Assembly: GCA_020161455.1 (NCBI GenBank)
Contig: JAIUNZ010000001.1
Coordinates: forward strand, 310,001-374,000
Direction: 5' to 3'
DNA: 64,000 nucleotides
Origin: Bacteroidota bacterium
GTDB lineage: Bacteria; Bacteroidota; Bacteroidia; Flavobacteriales; Flavobacteriaceae
Program-made: the position numbers and the translations under genes
The notes under the pieces: generated by a model
Seen by the model: the letters and a program-made list of their open reading frames with translations, nothing else
Database searches by the model: none
Told to the model about the DNA's origin: nothing
Shown here: piece by piece, positions 60,743 through 64,000 of the stretch
Position numbering within the stretch: the first letter of the stretch is position 1
How the letters are laid out: every line of letters starts with the position of its first letter

Positions 60743-63700
60743 ATGATTCATTTCTTCGGAAACGAAAGTGCTACAGTTTTTGCCATACAATCGCAAAACG
60801 AACTTTCGGCAGAAACCATCTCAAAATTAAATTGGCTTTTGGGTAACACCACTAAAATTGATAAATCCGTTCTCGCGGATTTTTTTGTTGGTCCACGTGC
60901 CGCAATGATTACTCCTTGGAGTACCAATGCCGTTGAGATTACTCAAAACATGGGGATTGAAGGTATTATTAGAATAGAAGAATTTGAAAAAGTAACTCAA
61001 GATTTTACCGATTTTGATCCAATGCTTTCTCAGAAATATTCTGAATTACATCAAGATATTTTCTTTATCAATGTTGAGCCAGAACCGATTTTAGACATTG
61101 ATGATATTGCTGCATATAACCAACAAGAAGGATTGGCTTTGAGTTCGGAAGAAGTTGACTATCTCAATACTCTTTCGACTAAATTAAATCGGAAACTAAC
61201 CGATTCTGAAATATTTGCTTTTTCTCAAGCCAATTCAGAACACTGTCGTCATAAGATTTTCAACGGAACCTTCGTTATTGATGGTGAAGAAAAACCAACA
61301 TCCTTATTTAAATTAATCAAAAAAACATCTGAAACAAATCCTAACGATATTGTTTCGGCATATAAAGATAATGTGGCTTTTGTAAAAGGACCAAGAGTTA
61401 CACAGTTTGCACCTAAAAGTGCCGACAAAGCCGATTTTTATGAAGAAAAAGAATTCGACTCCGTACTTTCTTTAAAAGCAGAAACCCACAACTTTCCTAC
61501 TACTGTTGAGCCTTTTAATGGTGCCGCAACAGGTTCGGGTGGAGAAATTCGTGACCGTTTAGCCGGTGGACAAGGTTCATTACCATTGGCTGGAACAGCG
61601 GTTTATATGACTTCTTATTCTCGTTTGAGAAAAGACAGAAATTGGGAAAACGGCATGAAGAAAAGACCGTGGTTGTATCAAACGCCTATGGATATTTTAA
61701 TCAAAGCTTCGAATGGAGCTTCTGATTTTGGAAATAAATTTGGGCAACCTTTGATTACGGGTTCTATATTAACTTTTGAACACGAAGAAAACAACCGTAA
61801 AATTGGTTACGACAAAGTCATTATGCAAGCTGGTGGCATTGGCTATGGAAAACTAGACCAAGCCATTAAGAAGAAACCTCACGAAGGCGACAAAATAGTG
61901 GTACTTGGAGGCGAAAACTATAGAATTGGAATGGGTGGTGCTGCGGTTTCCTCAGCCGATACTGGTGCTTTTGGTTCAGGAATTGAGCTAAACGCCATTC
62001 AACGTTCGAATCCTGAAATGCAAAAACGTGCTTCCAATGCCATTCGTGGCTTGGTAGAAAGTGATACTAACCCAATTGTTTCTATTCATGACCATGGTGC
62101 GGGAGGCCATTTGAATTGTCTTTCTGAATTGGTGGAAGACACGGGTGGATTGATTGACTTAGACAAATTGCCTGTTGGCGACCCAACGCTTTCCTATAGA
62201 GAAATTATTGGAAATGAATCGCAAGAACGAATGGGATTGATAATTGGTGAAAAGGACATGGCTATACTGAAACGTATTGCTGAAAGAGAACGTTCGCCTA
62301 TGTATGAAGTGGGTGAAGTAACGAATGACCATCGTTTTACTTTTGAATCAAAATCAACAGGTGCAAAACCGATGGATTATGCTTTGGAAGATTTCTTTGG
62401 AAGTTCGCCAAAAACAATTATGACTGATAAACACATCGCTACTCATTATGCTGATGTAAGCTATACTGCTGAAAATATTCCAACGTATTTAGAAGAAATT
62501 CTAAAACTTGAAGCTGTGGCTTGTAAAGATTGGTTGACCAACAAAGTGGACCGTTGTGTTGGTGGAAAAGTAGCCAAACAACAATGTGCAGGTGCTATTC
62601 AGTTGCCATTAAACAACGTTGGAGTGATGGCTTTGGATTATAACGGCAAAGAAGGAATTGCAACGTCAATAGGTCATTCGCCAATTTCGGCATTGGTTAA
62701 TCCTGCTGCTGGAAGTAGAAATGCTATTGGTGAAGCACTTTCTAATCTTGTTTTTGCGCCTTTGAAAGAGAATTTGAAATCTGTTTCGCTATCTGCCAAC
62801 TGGATGTGGGCTTGTAAAAACGAAGGCGAAGATGCTAGATTATACGAAGCGGTACAAGCTTGTTCAGACTTTGCTATCGAATTAGGCATCAATATTCCGA
62901 CTGGAAAAGATTCGCTATCGATGAAACAAAAATATCCTAACGATGAAGTAATTGCACCAGGAACGGTTATTATTTCGGCTGCTGGACATTGTTCTAATAT
63001 TACTAAAGTTGTAGAACCTGTTTTGCAGAAAAACGGTGGTGCTATTTATTATATCAACCTTTCGCAAGATGATTTTAAACTTGGTGGAAGTTCGTTTGCG
63101 CAAACACATAACAAAATTGGTAAGGATGTGCCAACCATTAAAGATTCGGCGTTCTTTAAAAAAGCTTTCAATACAATTCAAGAACTTATTAAAGACAGAC
63201 AAATTGTTGCTGGTCATGATATTGGTTCGGGTGGATTAATCACTACTTTAATAGAAATGTGTTTTGCTGACACAAATCTTGGTGCTACTATTTCTTTTGA
63301 GGCGTTGCCAGAAAAAGATTTGGTGAAGATTTTATTCTCTGAAAATATTGGTGTTGTGCTTCAAGCAAAAGACGATGCTGCATTTGAAAAAGCTTTTGAA
63401 GGATTGGAATTTTTTAAAATAGGAGCAGCTACTAATTCAGATAGTTTAGTTGTTTCAGGTTTCAAGTTTCAGGTTTCAAGTTATAGAAAACTTTGGTTTG
63501 AAACGTCTTTCTTACTCGATCAAAAACAAACTAAGAACAACAAAGCGCAAGAACGTTTTGATAATTTAGGTAAGCAAGCATTAGAATATACTTTCCCGAG
63601 TCATTTTACGGGAGCGATGCCTTCTAAAATCACCTCGACTGCGCATGGAGTGACAAGACCTAAGGCAGCAATTATTCGTGAAAAAGGAAGTAATTCGGAG

Positions 63701-64000
63701 CGCGAAATGGCGAATGCGATGTACTTGGCAGGTTTTGATGTTAAAGACATTCACATGACTGATTTGATTTCGGGACGTGAAAACTTGGAAGATATTCAGT
63801 TTATTGGCGCTGTTGGTGGTTTCTCTAATTCGGATGTATTGGGTTCTGCCAAAGGTTGGGCTGGAGCTTTTTTATATAACGAAAAAGCCAACACGGCTTT
63901 GAAAAATTTCTTAAAAAGAGACGACACGCTTTCGGTTGGAATTTGCAACGGCTGTCAGTTGTTTATGGAATTGGAAGTCATCAACCCAGAGCATGAAGTG
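60743..64000 (+). CDS. purL: Phosphoribosylformylglycinamidine synthase (partial, runs off window)
   Basis: The first 1086 codons of a large-type PurL, which makes FGAM from FGAR, ATP and glutamine in purine synthesis. The N-terminal domain contains FVGPRAAMITPWSTNAVEI. The two ATP-binding/AIRS-like halves follow, with QANSEHCRHKIF, ETHNFPTTVEPFNGAATGSGG and HDHGAGGHLNC. The glutaminase domain includes the catalytic GICNGC near 63938-63955. The linker before the glutaminase domain (codons 904-973) carries two short repeat-derived inserts, yet the frame stays open throughout. The start ATG at 60743 lies 31 bases after a good promoter. About 130 codons should remain beyond the window. Confidence 0.95.
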   Translation, partial: MIHFFGNESATVFAIQSQNELSAETISKLNWLLGNTTKIDKSVLADFFVGPRAAMITPWSTNAVEITQNMGIEGIIRIEEFEKVTQDFTDFDPMLSQKYSELHQDIFFINVEPEPILDIDDIAAYNQQEGLALSSEEVDYLNTLSTKLNRKLTDSEIFAFSQANSEHCRHKIFNGTFVIDGEEKPTSLFKLIKKTSETNPNDIVSAYKDNVAFVKGPRVTQFAPKSADKADFYEEKEFDSVLSLKAETHNFPTTVEPFNGAATGSGGEIRDRLAGGQGSLPLAGTAVYMTSYSRLRKDRNWENGMKKRPWLYQTPMDILIKASNGASDFGNKFGQPLITGSILTFEHEENNRKIGYDKVIMQAGGIGYGKLDQAIKKKPHEGDKIVVLGGENYRIGMGGAAVSSADTGAFGSGIELNAIQRSNPEMQKRASNAIRGLVESDTNPIVSIHDHGAGGHLNCLSELVEDTGGLIDLDKLPVGDPTLSYREIIGNESQERMGLIIGEKDMAILKRIAERERSPMYEVGEVTNDHRFTFESKSTGAKPMDYALEDFFGSSPKTIMTDKHIATHYADVSYTAENIPTYLEEILKLEAVACKDWLTNKVDRCVGGKVAKQQCAGAIQLPLNNVGVMALDYNGKEGIATSIGHSPISALVNPAAGSRNAIGEALSNLVFAPLKENLKSVSLSANWMWACKNEGEDARLYEAVQACSDFAIELGINIPTGKDSLSMKQKYPNDEVIAPGTVIISAAGHCSNITKVVEPVLQKNGGAIYYINLSQDDFKLGGSSFAQTHNKIGKDVPTIKDSAFFKKAFNTIQELIKDRQIVAGHDIGSGGLITTLIEMCFADTNLGATISFEALPEKDLVKILFSENIGVVLQAKDDAAFEKAFEGLEFFKIGAATNSDSLVVSGFKFQVSSYRKLWFETSFLLDQKQTKNNKAQERFDNLGKQALEYTFPSHFTGAMPSKITSTAHGVTRPKAAIIREKGSNSEREMANAMYLAGFDVKDIHMTDLISGRENLEDIQFIGAVGGFSNSDVLGSAKGWAGAFLYNEKANTALKNFLKRDDTLSVGICNGCQLFMELEVINPEHEV
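63452..63482. repeat. Heptamer repeat GTTTCAG/GTTTCAA inside purL
   Basis: Four seven-base units in the order GTTTCAG, GTTTCAA, GTTTCAG, GTTTCAA lie at 63452-63479. They are in the coding linker before the glutaminase domain and do not break the frame. The same kind of TTTCAGG-type repeat is typical of intergenic DNA. Confidence 0.85.
63631..63660. repeat. CCTCGACTGCGCATGGAGTG-type dispersed element inside purL
   Basis: The stretch starting CACCTCGACTGCGC and ending GGAGTGACA resembles dispersed bacterial repeats of the form CTCGACTGCGCTCGG-GTGAC. It sits in the coding linker of purL, in frame, just before the glutaminase domain. The family match is from memory. Confidence 0.5.

Noticed and set aside
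62674..63239. Small frames on both strands within purL
   Set aside because: They are shadows; the main purL frame is intact from 60743 to the window end.

Overview
The window is a 64 kb stretch of an AT-rich chromosome from a member of the Bacteroidota, almost certainly a Flavobacterium-like Flavobacteriaceae. Grounds: two proteins end in type IX secretion (T9SS) sorting domains, one type A and one type B (gliding-motility C-terminal domain). There are menaquinone (men) genes, a BshB1 bacillithiol deacetylase, a Kdo pathway gene (kdsA), DUF3667, DUF1801 and DUF5606 proteins, and several promoter-like TAnnTTTG (-7) elements, the Bacteroidota signature.

Layout. 0.2-7.7 kb is a surface-glycan/LPS locus. 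Three forward genes (methyltransferase, LpxL-type acyltransferase, GT2) abut five overlapping reverse genes (GT4, GT9, polysaccharide deacetylase, GT2, membrane GT87-like). 7.7-12.7 kb is housekeeping: dapD, an NlpE/META lipoprotein, ruvX, mqo, def and a DUF5606 protein. 12.7-19.0 kb is the accessory island. It holds a 19-unit, exactly 21-bp tandem array, an MmeI-like restriction-modification gene broken by one in-frame TGA, two tiny uncatalogued peptide genes (46 and 40 aa), an unrecognised 306-aa protein, a convergent three-TM protein, a Cys-rich 131-aa protein, and an about 98-bp tandem repeat. 19.0-22.9 kb has an LTA-synthase-like membrane sulfatase-fold protein and an acyl-CoA synthetase. 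22.9-39.3 kb has a 1278-aa secreted phosphoesterase, a split YeeE/YedE pair, kdsA, an outer-membrane protein and a 2980-aa T9SS adhesin. 39.3-44.2 kb has an M28 peptidase and two adjacent transcription units (membrane protein plus winged-helix regulator; Coq4-like plus CreD). Both units carry the same palindromic element just upstream, which I read as a probable operator. 44.3-58.3 kb holds menC, menA, menB, menF and a hotdog thioesterase, interleaved with PH-domain proteins, peptidases, tRNA-His and bshB1. 58.4-64.0 kb has two lipoproteins and the first 1086 codons of purL, which runs off the end.

How the genes work together. The left end builds and modifies surface polysaccharide and lipid A, and kdsA feeds Kdo to the same LPS. 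mqo and the men genes belong to one menaquinone-linked respiratory chain; menD and menE are not in the window. The T9SS cargo are probably secreted or surface-displayed.

The most unusual material is the 12.7-19.0 kb island, the shared operator at 41072 and 42039, and a set of short dispersed repeat words. These words lie in intergenic DNA and, in purL, inside coding sequence in an open frame. No CRISPR array, rRNA, insertion sequence or prophage was seen. All assignments are by reading the sequence and from family knowledge; no database search was run.
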